Shown: positions 42,762-52,156 of the stretch, in pieces
Layout of the letters: every line of letters starts with the position of its first letter
Numbering within the stretch: the first letter of the stretch is position 1
Source of the DNA: Paenibacillus_E sp052115445
GTDB lineage: Bacteria; Bacillota; Bacilli; Paenibacillales; NBRC-103111
NCBI RefSeq assembly: GCF_052115445.1
Contig: NZ_JBFRGR010000001.1
Span: 124,001 to 188,000 of the forward strand
Reading direction: 5' to 3'
DNA length: 64,000 nt
Notes under the pieces: model-generated
What the model was told of the DNA's origin: nothing
Databases searched by the model: none
What the model saw: only the letters and a program-made list of their open reading frames with translations
Position numbers and translations under genes: made by a program

Positions 42762-44192
42762 TTAAGAGGTCATTTCATTGTAAATTGTAATATATTGCTG
42801 CGCAGATTTGCGCCAGCTAAAGTCACCTTTTTTCATATTTTGCTGAATCTTCATCCAACTGTCACGGTCATTCTTATAAAAGAAAACCGCTCGCCTGATG
42901 ATATGAAGCATATCATGGGCATTGTAATGCGTNAAGGAGAAACCTGTACCCTCTCCTGTAAACTCATTATACGGCTGCACCGTATCCTTCAGACCGCCCG
43001 TTTCACGAACGATGGGTACGGAACGATAGCGTAGCGCAATCAACTGCCCAATGCCACATGGCTCGAACTGTGATGGCATTAAGAAGAGATCTGAAGCTGC
43101 GTAGAACTGGTGTGCTAACGCTTCATCAAAGTAAATGTGCGCCGACACCTTGGTCGGATGTGTGACTGCAGCGTTCCGAAACATTTGCTCATAGACAGGC
43201 TCGCCCGTACCAAGAACAATTAGCTGGATGTCCAAGCTTAAGATTTCGCGAAGCACGTGCTGAATCAGATCTAAACCCTTCTGCTGTACAAGACGAGTAA
43301 CCAGTACAATCATTGGGATATCACCGTTCACAGGAAGTCCTAGACGCTCCTGAAGCGCCGTCTTATTCTGCGTCTTCTTCGGTAAAGAGTCCCGATAATT
43401 CACAACCAGATTCTTATCCGTCATAGGGTCGAACACGTCGTAATCAATTCCGTTCACGATGCCCGTTAATTGATCCTTGCGGTGACGCAACAGGCTGTCC
43501 AAGAATTCACCGTAATACGGTGTTTGAATCTCCTCCGCATACGTCTGACTAACCGTTGTAATCTGATCTGAATACAACAGTCCACCCTTCAGGAAGCTTG
43601 CGCCACCATGAAGCTCTAGCGCTGTTCCTGAGAAGTGGTCATCTGACAAACCAAACAAATCCTTAAACACTTGTTGGCCAAAAACACCTTGGTATTTCAA
43701 ATTATGAACGGTTGTCATCGTCTTGATCTCGCTAAAGAAAGGCAAATGCTGATAATGAGCCTTCAGCAACACAGGAATCATACCTGCTTGCCAATCGTGA
43801 CAATGAATCACATCCGGCTGGAAATCCAGATAAGGCAGGGCTTCAATGACACCTCGACAAAAGAAGCCAAATCGCTCCGCCTCATCCCCAAAGCCATAAA
43901 TACCAGATCGCTTGTAATAAAACTCATTATCGACGAAATAATAGGTAACCCCTTCATGCACCAACATATCAATTCCGATATATTGCTTGCGCCAGCCGAG
44001 CTGCACATCAAATGATGTCACATGTGTCATCAGATCTCTAAACTTAGCCGGGATATCACCATATTTGGGCAAAATAACACGTACATCAAGTCCCTGACGC
44101 GTCAGCTCCTTAGGTAAGGAGCCGATCACATCCGCCAATCCGCCTGTCTTTATAAAAGGAACGGCCTCCGAAGCCGCGAACAGTATTTTCAT
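42762..44192 (-). CDS. glgA: Glycogen synthase (ADP-glucose type, GT5)
   Basis: A 476-residue enzyme with the ADP-glucose-binding KTGGL at 15-19 and the C-terminal signature LMPSQFEPCGIGQLIALRY holding the catalytic Glu. It extends alpha-1,4-glucan chains from ADP-glucose. It lies 52 bases after glgD and is last in the operon. GGAGGAGTGG precedes the ATG. One residue is undetermined (N at 42933). Confidence 0.97.
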   Translation of the reverse strand: MKILFAASEAVPFIKTGGLADVIGSLPKELTRQGLDVRVILPKYGDIPAKFRDLMTHVTSFDVQLGWRKQYIGIDMLVHEGVTYYFVDNEFYYKRSGIYGFGDEAERFGFFCRGVIEALPYLDFQPDVIHCHDWQAGMIPVLLKAHYQHLPFFSEIKTMTTVHNLKYQGVFGQQVFKDLFGLSDDHFSGTALELHGGASFLKGGLLYSDQITTVSQTYAEEIQTPYYGEFLDSLLRHRKDQLTGIVNGIDYDVFDPMTDKNLVVNYRDSLPKKTQNKTALQERLGLPVNGDIPMIVLVTRLVQQKGLDLIQHVLREILSLDIQLIVLGTGEPVYEQMFRNAAVTHPTKVSAHIYFDEALAHQFYAASDLFLMPSQFEPCGIGQLIALRYRSVPIVRETGGLKDTVQPYNEFTGEGTGFSXTHYNAHDMLHIIRRAVFFYKNDRDSWMKIQQNMKKGDFSWRKSAQQYITIYNEMTS

Positions 44193-44244
44193 CTTGCCAC
44201 TCCTCCAACTTTGCTAGAACCTGACCTATCACACGAACTTGCGA

Positions 44245-45357
44245 TTAGATCACTTTGGTTTTCGCTGCAATGAATGGTGCTTTATTGTCACCTGTTAATA
44301 CACGGCCGCGACTAATGAAGACGTCCTTATCCAGAATCGCATTCTCGATAATTACGTTTTCCTCAATCTCGCAGTTTTGCAAAATGATACTGTTTTTCAC
44401 GTAGGCGCCTTTGCGGATCTTCACCCCGCGGAACAGAATGCTGTTCTCCACTTTTCCTTCAATCTGGCAGCCATTTGCGATAAGTGCGTTCTTAGCGGAA
44501 GCGGAGTCCAAATATTTGGCAGGCGGCTCATCCTTAACCTTGGTATAGATCAGATTATTCTTCTGGAAGAACAGCTCGCGCCAAATCGCAGGATTCAACA
44601 GCTGCATGCTGTGTTTGTAGTAGCCTTGAATCGAGTTCACAATTCCCAGATGCCCTTCAAACTTATAGCCATACACGCTAAGCTTATCAATGTTTTTCAT
44701 AATGCCGTCACGCACCAAATGATCATATCCTTGCGCTAAGCAGGATTCGACCATATCCAGCAGTAAAGCCTTGCTCATAATATACATTTCCATGGAAATG
44801 TTATTTGTCCGCAGTCGGCCCGTGTGATCTTCCATCAATGTTACTTGACCTGTGTCTTTCACTGCCATTCGGCGGAATTTCCCATGGACTTCTTCATCGG
44901 TTTGCTTATATATCACGGTAATATCCGCTTGCATATCTTCGTGATAACGCACTGCATCGTTCAAATCCAGATTGCACACCATGTGGCTGCGGGAAATAAT
45001 GACGAACTCTTCTTTACCGCGGTAGAAATAGTCACGATGGCTATAGAACTGATACAAATCACCGCGCGAGATGCCCGTCGGTTCATCCAGTACGGAAGGT
45101 AGGACGAAAAGTCCCCCACGCTTACGATCCAAATCCCACTCTTTTCCAGATCCCAGATGGTCCATGAGCGAACGGTATTTGTGTTGAGTGAATACAGCTA
45201 CATTGTCAATCCCTGAATTCACCATATTCGAGAGTGCAAAATCGATTAACCGATAACGACCACCAAAAGGCACAGATGCCGGGCAGCGGAAATAAGTCAG
45301 TTCCTCCAAATCATCCGGTTCATTGACTAAATTAATGACTCCCATCACATGTTTCAT
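44245..45357 (-). CDS. glgD: GlgD subunit of glucose-1-phosphate adenylyltransferase
   Basis: A 370-residue paralogue of GlgC with the nucleotidyltransferase fold (YRLIDFALSNMVNSGIDNVA) and a left-handed beta-helix C-terminus (GVKIRKGAYVKNSIILQNCE). The glycine-rich GxGxR phosphate loop of GlgC is not conserved here, as usual for the regulatory subunit found in Bacillales. It associates with GlgC to form ADP-glucose pyrophosphorylase. Seven bases separate it from glgC. Confidence 0.95.
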   Translation of the reverse strand: MKHVMGVINLVNEPDDLEELTYFRCPASVPFGGRYRLIDFALSNMVNSGIDNVAVFTQHKYRSLMDHLGSGKEWDLDRKRGGLFVLPSVLDEPTGISRGDLYQFYSHRDYFYRGKEEFVIISRSHMVCNLDLNDAVRYHEDMQADITVIYKQTDEEVHGKFRRMAVKDTGQVTLMEDHTGRLRTNNISMEMYIMSKALLLDMVESCLAQGYDHLVRDGIMKNIDKLSVYGYKFEGHLGIVNSIQGYYKHSMQLLNPAIWRELFFQKNNLIYTKVKDEPPAKYLDSASAKNALIANGCQIEGKVENSILFRGVKIRKGAYVKNSIILQNCEIEENVIIENAILDKDVFISRGRVLTGDNKAPFIAAKTKVI

Positions 45358-45363
45358 CTGACA

Positions 45364-46512
45364 TCATCCCTTCTGATTAGCGTAGCCTGTTACCCGTTCG
45401 TTACCGCCAATAAGTACAATTTCACCATCGCCATCGACAACCGCACCATCTTCAACGACCGTATTCTCACCAATAATCGCTTTGATAATCGTTACGTTAT
45501 TACCAATCTTAGCATTCGGCATAATGACAGAATCTTTAATTTGGCTGCCTTCACCTACTTGAACACCGAAAAAGAGAACGGAATGATCAACATCTCCAAA
45601 TATCGCACAGCCCTCATTCACCAATGAACGTTTAATATTTGCCGTAGGCGCCACGTATTGTGCAGGTTGGTACGGATTCTGTGAATATACACGCCAGTCT
45701 TTATCATTTAAGTTTAACTCATTATTGTCATCTAAAAGGTCCATATTCGCTTCCCATAAACTATCAATGGTTCCGACGTCCTTCCAATAGCCTTCGAATG
45801 GATAAGCAAACATTCTCGCTTCATCCTTCAGCATCATCGGAATGATATCTTTCCCAAAGTCTTTACTAGACTCAGGATTCGCTTCATCCTCAAGCAAATA
45901 CGATTTCAATGCTTTCCAGTTAAAAATGTAAATCCCCATAGAAGCCAGGTTGGAGTTTGCTTCCTTCGGCTTTTCAGCGAATTCAGTAATCTCCTGCTTC
46001 TCATTTACGCTCATGATGCCGAATCGGCTAGTCTCTTCCCATTTCACTTCGATTACAGCGATCGTTGCGTCCGCTTTTTTCTCTTTGTGATAAGAAAGCA
46101 TGAGATCGTAATCCATTTTATAAATATGGTCACCCGAGATGACCAAGACGTATTCTGGATCATACTGTTCGATAAAGCCGATGTTGCGATAAATCGCGTT
46201 TGCAGTTCCTTTGTACCAATCTCCGCCTTTTTGCTCCATGAACGGTGGCAGTACAGTTACACCGCCATGCTTGCGGTCAAGATCCCAAGAGCTTCCAATA
46301 CCAATGTACGTATTGAGAACAAGAGGCTGATACTGCGTAAGAACGCCTACGGTATCAATCCCAGAATTCGTACAATTGCTGAGAGTAAAATCAATGATGC
46401 GGTATTTGCCGCCAAAGTGAACAGCTGGCTTAGCTAAATTGTTCGTCAGTACGCCTAATCTTCGCCCTTCTCCTCCAGCGAGGAGCATAGCAACACATTC
46501 TTTACTGCGCAT
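45364..46512 (-). CDS. glgC: Glucose-1-phosphate adenylyltransferase, catalytic subunit
   Basis: A 382-residue enzyme with the GEGRRL phosphate loop (MLLAGGEGRRLGVLT), YRIIDFTLSNCTNSGID, the EFAEKP glucose-1-phosphate site and a beta-helix C-terminus. It forms ADP-glucose from ATP and glucose-1-phosphate, the committed step of glycogen synthesis. Its start lies 58 bases inside the 3' end of glgB, with AAGGGGG nine bases upstream. Confidence 0.97.
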   Translation of the reverse strand: MRSKECVAMLLAGGEGRRLGVLTNNLAKPAVHFGGKYRIIDFTLSNCTNSGIDTVGVLTQYQPLVLNTYIGIGSSWDLDRKHGGVTVLPPFMEQKGGDWYKGTANAIYRNIGFIEQYDPEYVLVISGDHIYKMDYDLMLSYHKEKKADATIAVIEVKWEETSRFGIMSVNEKQEITEFAEKPKEANSNLASMGIYIFNWKALKSYLLEDEANPESSKDFGKDIIPMMLKDEARMFAYPFEGYWKDVGTIDSLWEANMDLLDDNNELNLNDKDWRVYSQNPYQPAQYVAPTANIKRSLVNEGCAIFGDVDHSVLFFGVQVGEGSQIKDSVIMPNAKIGNNVTIIKAIIGENTVVEDGAVVDGDGEIVLIGGNERVTGYANQKG

Positions 46513-48461
46513 ATTTGATTTCCCCCTTCACCTTCATCAATCTCTGATTGGAATTCACTCACACACTTGATATAGACAGCCGCAAGCGGCGGAATACATA
46601 ACGATAAACTGTATGGCATACCATGCATGGGACTTGCCTTGCTTGTGATTGGCAGCGTATTTCCTTGTCCGGAACCGCCAAATTCTGTAGCATCGCTATT
46701 AAATACAATTTCGTAGAGACCTAATTTCGGAACGCCGATCCGATAATCCGGATGAACAACAGGTGTGAAATTACACACAAGAATAAGTTCATCCTCCGGC
46801 GATTTCCCTTTTCTCATATATGTGACAACACTTTGGCTCTCGTCATGGGGATTAATCCATGCAAAGCCTTCTGGATCATGATCCAGCTGCCACAAGGCTG
46901 ATTCGTTCAAATAAAATTGATTGAGCGACTTCACGTAGTGATGCATCTGCTCATGCTTCTCGTAACCGTCTAATAGAAACCAATCCAGCTCCTCGAGATC
47001 CTTCCATTCGTCGAATTGACCGAATTCACTTCCCATGAAGAGCAGTTTTTTCCCTGGATGCCCCGACATATAGCCATATAATACACGGAGATTAGCAAAT
47101 TTCTGCCAATAGTCTCCTGGCATCTTATGCAGGAGTGAACGCTTACCATGCACGACTTCATCATGTGACAAAGGCAGTACATAATTTTCGCTCCATGCAT
47201 ACATGAACGAGAAGGTAATCAACTTGTGATTATATCTGCGGTGGATGGGATCCAGTTTCATATATTTTAGCATATCGTTCATCCAACCCATATTCCACTT
47301 GTAGTTAAATCCAAGTCCACCTTCGTGCACAGGTGCCGTAACAAGCGGCCAATCCGTCGAATCTTCCGCCATCATCAGCGCGTCTGGATAATAGGAGAAT
47401 ACAACTTGATTCAGCTTGCGGATGAACGCAACGGCCTCCAAATTCTCCTCGCCACCGAGTTGATTTCGAATGGGCTCCTCATTCCATCTGCCGAAATTAA
47501 GGTGCAGCATAGAAGCAACAGCATCTACTCTGATCCCATCCATATGATACATGTCCATCCAAAATAAGGCATTTGAGATTAAGAAACTCTGAACCTCCGG
47601 CCTGCCGAAATCGAAGGTAAGTGTCCCCCACTCCAGCTTCTCTGCTTTGCGAGGGTCTTCATATTCATACAAAGGCTTGCCATCAAACTGACGAAGACCG
47701 TGACTGTCCTTGCAAAAATGACCTGGGACCCAGTCCATAATGACCCCAATTCCCTTCTGATGACAGCGATCTACGAATCGCATGAAATCCTTAGGGGCAC
47801 CGTGACGACTAGTTACCGAAAAGTACCCTGTTGCTTGATAACCCCACGAACGATCGAAAGGATGCTCCGCTAGCGGCATGACTTCAATATGCGTATACCC
47901 CATATCAGCCGCATAATCCACCAATTCAGTCGTTAATTGTTCGTACGTGTACTGCTCTTCGCTTGTACGATCTTTTTTACGCCAAGTGCCTAAATGCACT
48001 TCGTAAATGGACAGCGGCTTGTTATAAGCGGGGACTTCTTTCTTCTGCTGCTGCCAGGCTTGATCCTGCCAATCATAACCATCTAAATCTACCACCCGCG
48101 ATGCCGTACCGGGCCTTAATTCAGAATAGAAGGCATAGGGATCAGCTTTTAACAAAATCTGCCCTGTCTGACTATGAATTTCGAACTTGTAGTAGTCGCC
48201 TTCACGTGCTTCGGGAATAAAGATCATCCAGAGTCCTAATGAACTAATTTTTTCCATCCTATGCTCGCCGGATTGCCATTCATTGAAATCTCCAAGTACA
48301 AACACGGTTCTTGCATGCGGTGCCCATACGGCGAATCGAACACCTTCATGCCCTTTTTCTTTGCTAACATGTGCCCCTAAGATACGATAACTGTGGAACA
48401 GGGATCCTTCATGAAGCAGAAACAAATCCTCGGAGCTGGGTATACCAACGTTTGCTCCCAC
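46455..48461 (-). CDS. glgB: 1,4-alpha-glucan branching enzyme (GH13)
   Basis: A 668-residue enzyme with an N-terminal CBM48 domain (VRFAVWAPHARTVFVLGDFN) and a GH13 barrel. Catalytic residues are Asp in GIRVDAVAS, Glu in MMAEDST and Asp in PLSHDEVVHGK. It adds alpha-1,6 branches to glycogen. The start is GTG with AGGGAGGG upstream. The last residues, beyond the usual end, overlap glgC by 58 bases. It is first in the operon. Confidence 0.96.
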   Translation of the reverse strand: MGANVGIPSSEDLFLLHEGSLFHSYRILGAHVSKEKGHEGVRFAVWAPHARTVFVLGDFNEWQSGEHRMEKISSLGLWMIFIPEAREGDYYKFEIHSQTGQILLKADPYAFYSELRPGTASRVVDLDGYDWQDQAWQQQKKEVPAYNKPLSIYEVHLGTWRKKDRTSEEQYTYEQLTTELVDYAADMGYTHIEVMPLAEHPFDRSWGYQATGYFSVTSRHGAPKDFMRFVDRCHQKGIGVIMDWVPGHFCKDSHGLRQFDGKPLYEYEDPRKAEKLEWGTLTFDFGRPEVQSFLISNALFWMDMYHMDGIRVDAVASMLHLNFGRWNEEPIRNQLGGEENLEAVAFIRKLNQVVFSYYPDALMMAEDSTDWPLVTAPVHEGGLGFNYKWNMGWMNDMLKYMKLDPIHRRYNHKLITFSFMYAWSENYVLPLSHDEVVHGKRSLLHKMPGDYWQKFANLRVLYGYMSGHPGKKLLFMGSEFGQFDEWKDLEELDWFLLDGYEKHEQMHHYVKSLNQFYLNESALWQLDHDPEGFAWINPHDESQSVVTYMRKGKSPEDELILVCNFTPVVHPDYRIGVPKLGLYEIVFNSDATEFGGSGQGNTLPITSKASPMHGMPYSLSLCIPPLAAVYIKCVSEFQSEIDEGEGGNQICAVKNVLLCSSLEEKGED

Positions 48462-48643
48462 ATTATCCCTCCCTATTTCGACATGTCTATACTCTAAGAT
48501 GCGTGTAACAAATCGTCTCTACCTCTACAAATACAACAAACAGGTAAGGAATTCCTTCAATTCGATTCGAATAAAAAAAAGGAAATCTCTCAACCTTCGG
48601 TGAATTATTGATAGGACTAGAAATGAAAGGTGGAACACTCATA

Positions 48644-49765
48644 ATGAAAGATAAAGTAAAAGGACTTATCGTAGGTTTAACTATTGGTTCTGTTTTAAGT
48701 GGAACTGTAGCATTTGCAGCTGGGACACAAATCGAAGTAGCTTTCCGTAATCTGACGTATATGTTTGATGGTGTGGAAAAAGCGCCAACGGACGCCAAAG
48801 GATTCATCTATGAAGGAAATACGTATGTACCCCTGCGCTTTATGAGCGACTCACTTGGCAAGAAAGTTACGTGGGATGATGCAACAAGTACAATTTGGGT
48901 TGGAAATAATCCGAATCAAGTCGTTGCAACATACACAGGCGGAACGGTAACGAAGGGAGAATTCGATACGTTCTTTAATCTCAAAGCCCTGTTCAATAGT
49001 TCGCATGCGGCTTCGAAGGACAACCTAGACTATCAGACTAGTGTCCTTAAAGAATTAGTGACGAATCGAATTCTTTATAGTCGTTCATCAGAAGCAGATC
49101 AGGCTGCTGCAAAAACAGCCGCAGCTGCACAAGTAGCAGCTTGGAAGCAACAGTTTNGGGAAGATAAATTTAAAGCGGACTTGCAATCAGCGAATTCAAC
49201 GGAAATTTATCTTCAATATTACCTCGTTGGCAGCATGACAGGGATTAACTATGTGAAATCGAGTATTACAGACGTTCAGTTGAAAGCACAATATGATGCT
49301 GCACTTGCTGCGAATAAAGATGCGTTTACAATCGCTTCCGTACGTCATATTTTGATCGGACTTAACGACGCCGAAGGCAAAACCCTTCGTACAAAAGCAG
49401 AAGCACTTACACTTGCCAAGGATATTCAAACCAAGCTCAAAAATGGCGGAGACTTCGTAGCGCTTGCTAAGCAATACTCCGAAGATCCAGGTTCAAAGGA
49501 TAATGGTGGTCTTTATGCTGATGCCGATGTGAGCCAATGGGTTGAAGGATTCAAAAACGCAGCGATCTCTCAAGCGGTTGGAACGATTGGTGATCCCGTT
49601 GAAACCGAGTTTGGCTACCACGTGATCAAAGTTGACTCTCGTTCTGTTAAACCTTTTGCTGCAGTAAAAGAATCACTGCGTGCTTCACTTGAACAGGCGC
49701 AATTCCAACAATTTACTGAAAAAGAACTGCCTGGTCTGATTGAAAAGATCGATTTAGGTCAATAA
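48644..49765 (+). CDS. PrsA-like foldase (parvulin) with N-terminal stalk domain
   Basis: A 373-residue exported protein. Its signal peptide ends near AFAAG and has no lipobox. A copper-amine-oxidase-N-like stalk domain follows (about 25-95; FIYEGNTYVPLRFMSDSLGK), then a SurA/PrsA-type N-domain and a parvulin rotamase domain (about 240-345; VRHILIGL, EDPGSKDNGGLY, VETEFGYHVIKVD). PrsA proteins are normally lipoproteins without a stalk domain, so this is a fusion that may be wall-attached. The ATG has AAAGGTGG upstream. One residue is undetermined (N at 49157). Confidence 0.85.
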   Translation: MKDKVKGLIVGLTIGSVLSGTVAFAAGTQIEVAFRNLTYMFDGVEKAPTDAKGFIYEGNTYVPLRFMSDSLGKKVTWDDATSTIWVGNNPNQVVATYTGGTVTKGEFDTFFNLKALFNSSHAASKDNLDYQTSVLKELVTNRILYSRSSEADQAAAKTAAAAQVAAWKQQFXEDKFKADLQSANSTEIYLQYYLVGSMTGINYVKSSITDVQLKAQYDAALAANKDAFTIASVRHILIGLNDAEGKTLRTKAEALTLAKDIQTKLKNGGDFVALAKQYSEDPGSKDNGGLYADADVSQWVEGFKNAAISQAVGTIGDPVETEFGYHVIKVDSRSVKPFAAVKESLRASLEQAQFQQFTEKELPGLIEKIDLGQ

Positions 49766-49818
49766 ATGGTGTACAATGGATGTTTAGTCTAGTAAACAGT
49801 TGAAGGATGGATTACAAC

Positions 49819-50685
49819 ATGTTTTATGCAAAAGATTGGGTCGATTATGAGCTGCTCGATACAGGCGGCGGCGAAAAGCTAGAGCGCTGGGGGACGATTG
49901 TTCTTCGCAGACCCGACCCACAGATTATTTGGCCACTACAGAAAGAAACGCCTGCTTGGCGTCAAGCTGATGCGCATTATCACCGCAGCTCCAGCGGCGG
50001 CGGCCAATGGCAACAGAATGCAGAGCTCCCCGAGCGTTGGACGATTACGTATGATCAGAAACTGACCTTTTATATTAAGCCAACTAGCTTTAAACATACG
50101 GGTCTTTTCCCTGAGCAAGCGGTCAATTGGAAATGGATGATGGACAAGATTAAGGGTGCTGGTCGTCCGATCAAAGTACTCAATCTCTTCGCTTACACAG
50201 GTGGAGCAACACTTGCATGCGCGCATGCTGGCGCAGAAGTATGCCATGTGGATGCATCTAAAGGGGTCGTACAATGGGCCAAGGAGAATTTGCACCTAAG
50301 CGGCATGGGTTCTAGACCTGTTCGATTCATTACGGATGATGTTTTCAAATTCGTACAGAGAGAACAGCGCCGCGGCAGCAAGTATGATGCGATCATTATG
50401 GATCCACCATCCTACGGACGTGGGCCTAACGGTGAAACCTGGAAATTGGAAGATGATCTCTTCCCTTTCATCCAGACTTGCCAATCTATTCTGACGGACA
50501 ACCCCTTGTTCCTGTTAATCAATTCCTACACGACAGGCATCTCGGCAACTGTGCTTCAGAACATTTTGACAATGGCGATGAAAGACAAGCATGGCGGCAC
50601 GATCTCCAGCGGTGAAATCGGCCTGCCGATCACCCACTCCGGCCTTATGCTCCCTTGCGGTATTCTGGGACGCTGGGAGGCGTAA
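49819..50685 (+). CDS. Class I SAM-dependent methyltransferase (RlmI-like)
   Basis: A 288-residue methyltransferase with SAM motif VLNLFAYTGGATLACAHAG and catalytic-type motif IIMDPPSYGRG. It resembles the RlmI/RlmK group that methylates 23S rRNA, although no N-terminal PUA domain is visible. I chose the ATG at 49819, nine bases after AAGGATGG, rather than the ATG at 49807. It is three bases from a pseudouridine synthase gene, consistent with a shared role in RNA modification. Confidence 0.85.
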   Translation: MFYAKDWVDYELLDTGGGEKLERWGTIVLRRPDPQIIWPLQKETPAWRQADAHYHRSSSGGGQWQQNAELPERWTITYDQKLTFYIKPTSFKHTGLFPEQAVNWKWMMDKIKGAGRPIKVLNLFAYTGGATLACAHAGAEVCHVDASKGVVQWAKENLHLSGMGSRPVRFITDDVFKFVQREQRRGSKYDAIIMDPPSYGRGPNGETWKLEDDLFPFIQTCQSILTDNPLFLLINSYTTGISATVLQNILTMAMKDKHGGTISSGEIGLPITHSGLMLPCGILGRWEA

Positions 50686-50688
50686 GCG

Positions 50689-51399
50689 GTGGCATTGAAG
50701 GATGAATACGGCGCATCGCAGATACCGATTATTTTCGAAGACAACCACATTCTTGTGGTTGAGAAGCCCGTCAACATGCCTACGCAGGAAGACGAGTCTC
50801 GTGATCTTGACTTGCTGAACGCCTTGAAGGCGGATATCAAGGAGCGGTACAACAAGCCCGGCAATGTTTACCTCGGGCTTGTTCATCGCTTGGATCGTCC
50901 GGTTGGCGGCGTGATGGTCTTCGCCAAAACGTCAAAAGCCGCGTCCCGACTATCGGATGCGGTACGAACAAGGCATCTCGACAAGACGTACGTCGCTGTC
51001 GTGCACGGTAAGCCCTCCCAGCCGGCCGCTACGCTGCGCCACTGGCTGTGGAAGGATACGCGGACGAATACCGTCAGCGTGGTCAAGGCAGGCCAGCAGG
51101 ACGCCAAGGAGGCGGTGCTGGACTATAAGCTGCTCGGCAGCCAAGACGGGCTCAGCTTGATCCAAATCAAGCTGCACACCGGGCGGCCGCATCAGATCCG
51201 CGTGCAGCTGGCTGCCATTGGCTGCACGCTGTACGGGGACCAGCGCTACGGCAGCGCTGTCAACAAACCAGGCCAACAGCTCGCGCTGTGGGCCACGGCA
51301 CTTGCCTTTGAGCATCCTGTGCTCAAAGAGAAGATGCACTTCCGGTCGCTGCCACCTGTGCAGCGGCCTTGGAACGAATTCACGATTCCCGAGTTATGA
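50689..51399 (+). CDS. RluA-family pseudouridine synthase
   Basis: A 236-residue enzyme without an S4 domain. The catalytic motif is GLVHRLDRPVGGVMVFAKT, with the Asp in HRLDR; later motifs are IKLHTGRPHQIRVQL and ALWATALAFEHP. It should isomerise uridine in rRNA or tRNA; the site is unknown. The start is GTG with GGGAGG eight bases upstream. The middle of the gene is GC-rich compared with its surroundings. Confidence 0.93.
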   Translation: MALKDEYGASQIPIIFEDNHILVVEKPVNMPTQEDESRDLDLLNALKADIKERYNKPGNVYLGLVHRLDRPVGGVMVFAKTSKAASRLSDAVRTRHLDKTYVAVVHGKPSQPAATLRHWLWKDTRTNTVSVVKAGQQDAKEAVLDYKLLGSQDGLSLIQIKLHTGRPHQIRVQLAAIGCTLYGDQRYGSAVNKPGQQLALWATALAFEHPVLKEKMHFRSLPPVQRPWNEFTIPEL

Positions 51400-51420
51400 G
51401 GGAATGAAGTTCTACACCAT

Positions 51421-51831
51421 TTAATTCGCAACCTTGCCCAATAAATAAATAAGCAATTTCTGATTATGAGCGGAAACGCGATTCAGGTATGAATCCAACA
51501 GTTCTTCACGGATTCCACGGCCTCTCTCGCATTCCGCTTTTCCTTTATCCGTCACATGGATCCAAACAATTCTGCGATCCTTCTCATCTCGCACACGGTT
51601 AATTAACTCCGCTTTTTCCATCCGGTCTAATAAGGTTGTAACGGCAGCAGGTGTCGTGGATAAATACTCGATTAAATCCGAAGGCTTCATACGTTCATGG
51701 ACTAGGAGCAATTCAAGCACATTCAGTTGTCCTTCCGTAATCGTAGGGGCTAAGCCTACCTCCATCTGATTTTTCAATTCCTTCGATAATTTTAGCCATA
51801 GCTTTCCGAATTCATCGGAATACATCCTCAT
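51421..51831 (-). CDS. MarR-family transcriptional regulator
   Basis: A 136-residue winged-helix regulator: recognition helix STTPAAVTTLLDRMEKAELI, wing RVRDEKDRRIVWIHVTDKG and dimerisation helices at both ends. Starts are ambiguous (TTG 51834, ATG 51831, ATG 51825). It is convergent with the pseudouridine synthase gene. A palindrome upstream of its promoter suggests autoregulation. The effector and targets are unknown. Confidence 0.9.
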   Translation of the reverse strand: MRMYSDEFGKLWLKLSKELKNQMEVGLAPTITEGQLNVLELLLVHERMKPSDLIEYLSTTPAAVTTLLDRMEKAELINRVRDEKDRRIVWIHVTDKGKAECERGRGIREELLDSYLNRVSAHNQKLLIYLLGKVAN

Positions 51832-51863
51832 CAACTCGCTTCCATTTTCACCTATTTACAGCA

Positions 51864-51892
51864 AGTATAGCATGCCTTTTCTCTACTTTAAA
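51864..51892 (-). promoter_or_regulatory. Promoter of the MarR gene
   Basis: On the minus strand TTTAAA (51887-51892, 4/6) and TATACT (51864-51869, 5/6) are separated by 17 bases, about 33 bases before the start codon. Confidence 0.5.
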
Positions 51893-51893
51893 G

Positions 51894-51908
51894 ATTAATG
51901 CCATTAAT
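51894..51908. promoter_or_regulatory. Palindromic operator candidate for the MarR regulator
   Basis: ATTAATG-C-CATTAAT is a perfect 7-1-7 inverted repeat directly beside the -35 box. MarR proteins bind palindromes of this size. I see nothing distinct between it and the promoter at 52025 within this gene-free stretch. Confidence 0.5.
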
Positions 51909-52024
51909 ATTTTCTTACAAAAATTGCGAGATTCATAGACATGCTGTGGTTTGCTGATACCTGATGTCGAGCTTTCACACAGTTTGTCTAGTCTTGTGTG
52001 GAATGACAAGCGAATCGACTTCTT

Positions 52025-52054
52025 TTAACAAGTTGCCCAGTACTTACATATACT
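52025..52054 (+). promoter_or_regulatory. Promoter of the 55-residue gene
   Basis: TTAACA (52025-52030, 5/6) and TATACT (52049-52054, 5/6) are separated by 18 bases. The leader to the TTG at 52157 would be about 96 bases. Confidence 0.45.
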
Positions 52055-52156
52055 GATCGAAGGTGTCATGCACCCTTGTAATCAACAAGGAGTCCCTTTA
52101 CTTTCGGAGAATCTTGACGTGCAAGGCTGTTAACTTACTTTCAAGGAGTGATTGGA

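Noticed and set aside
49807..49818. ATG at 49807 as the methyltransferase start
   Set aside because: It overlaps the ribosome binding sequence that serves the ATG at 49819.
51840..52156. Riboswitch or tRNA in the stretch before the 55-residue gene
   Set aside because: No conserved riboswitch core or cloverleaf could be folded by eye; only promoter-like and operator-like sites are seen.
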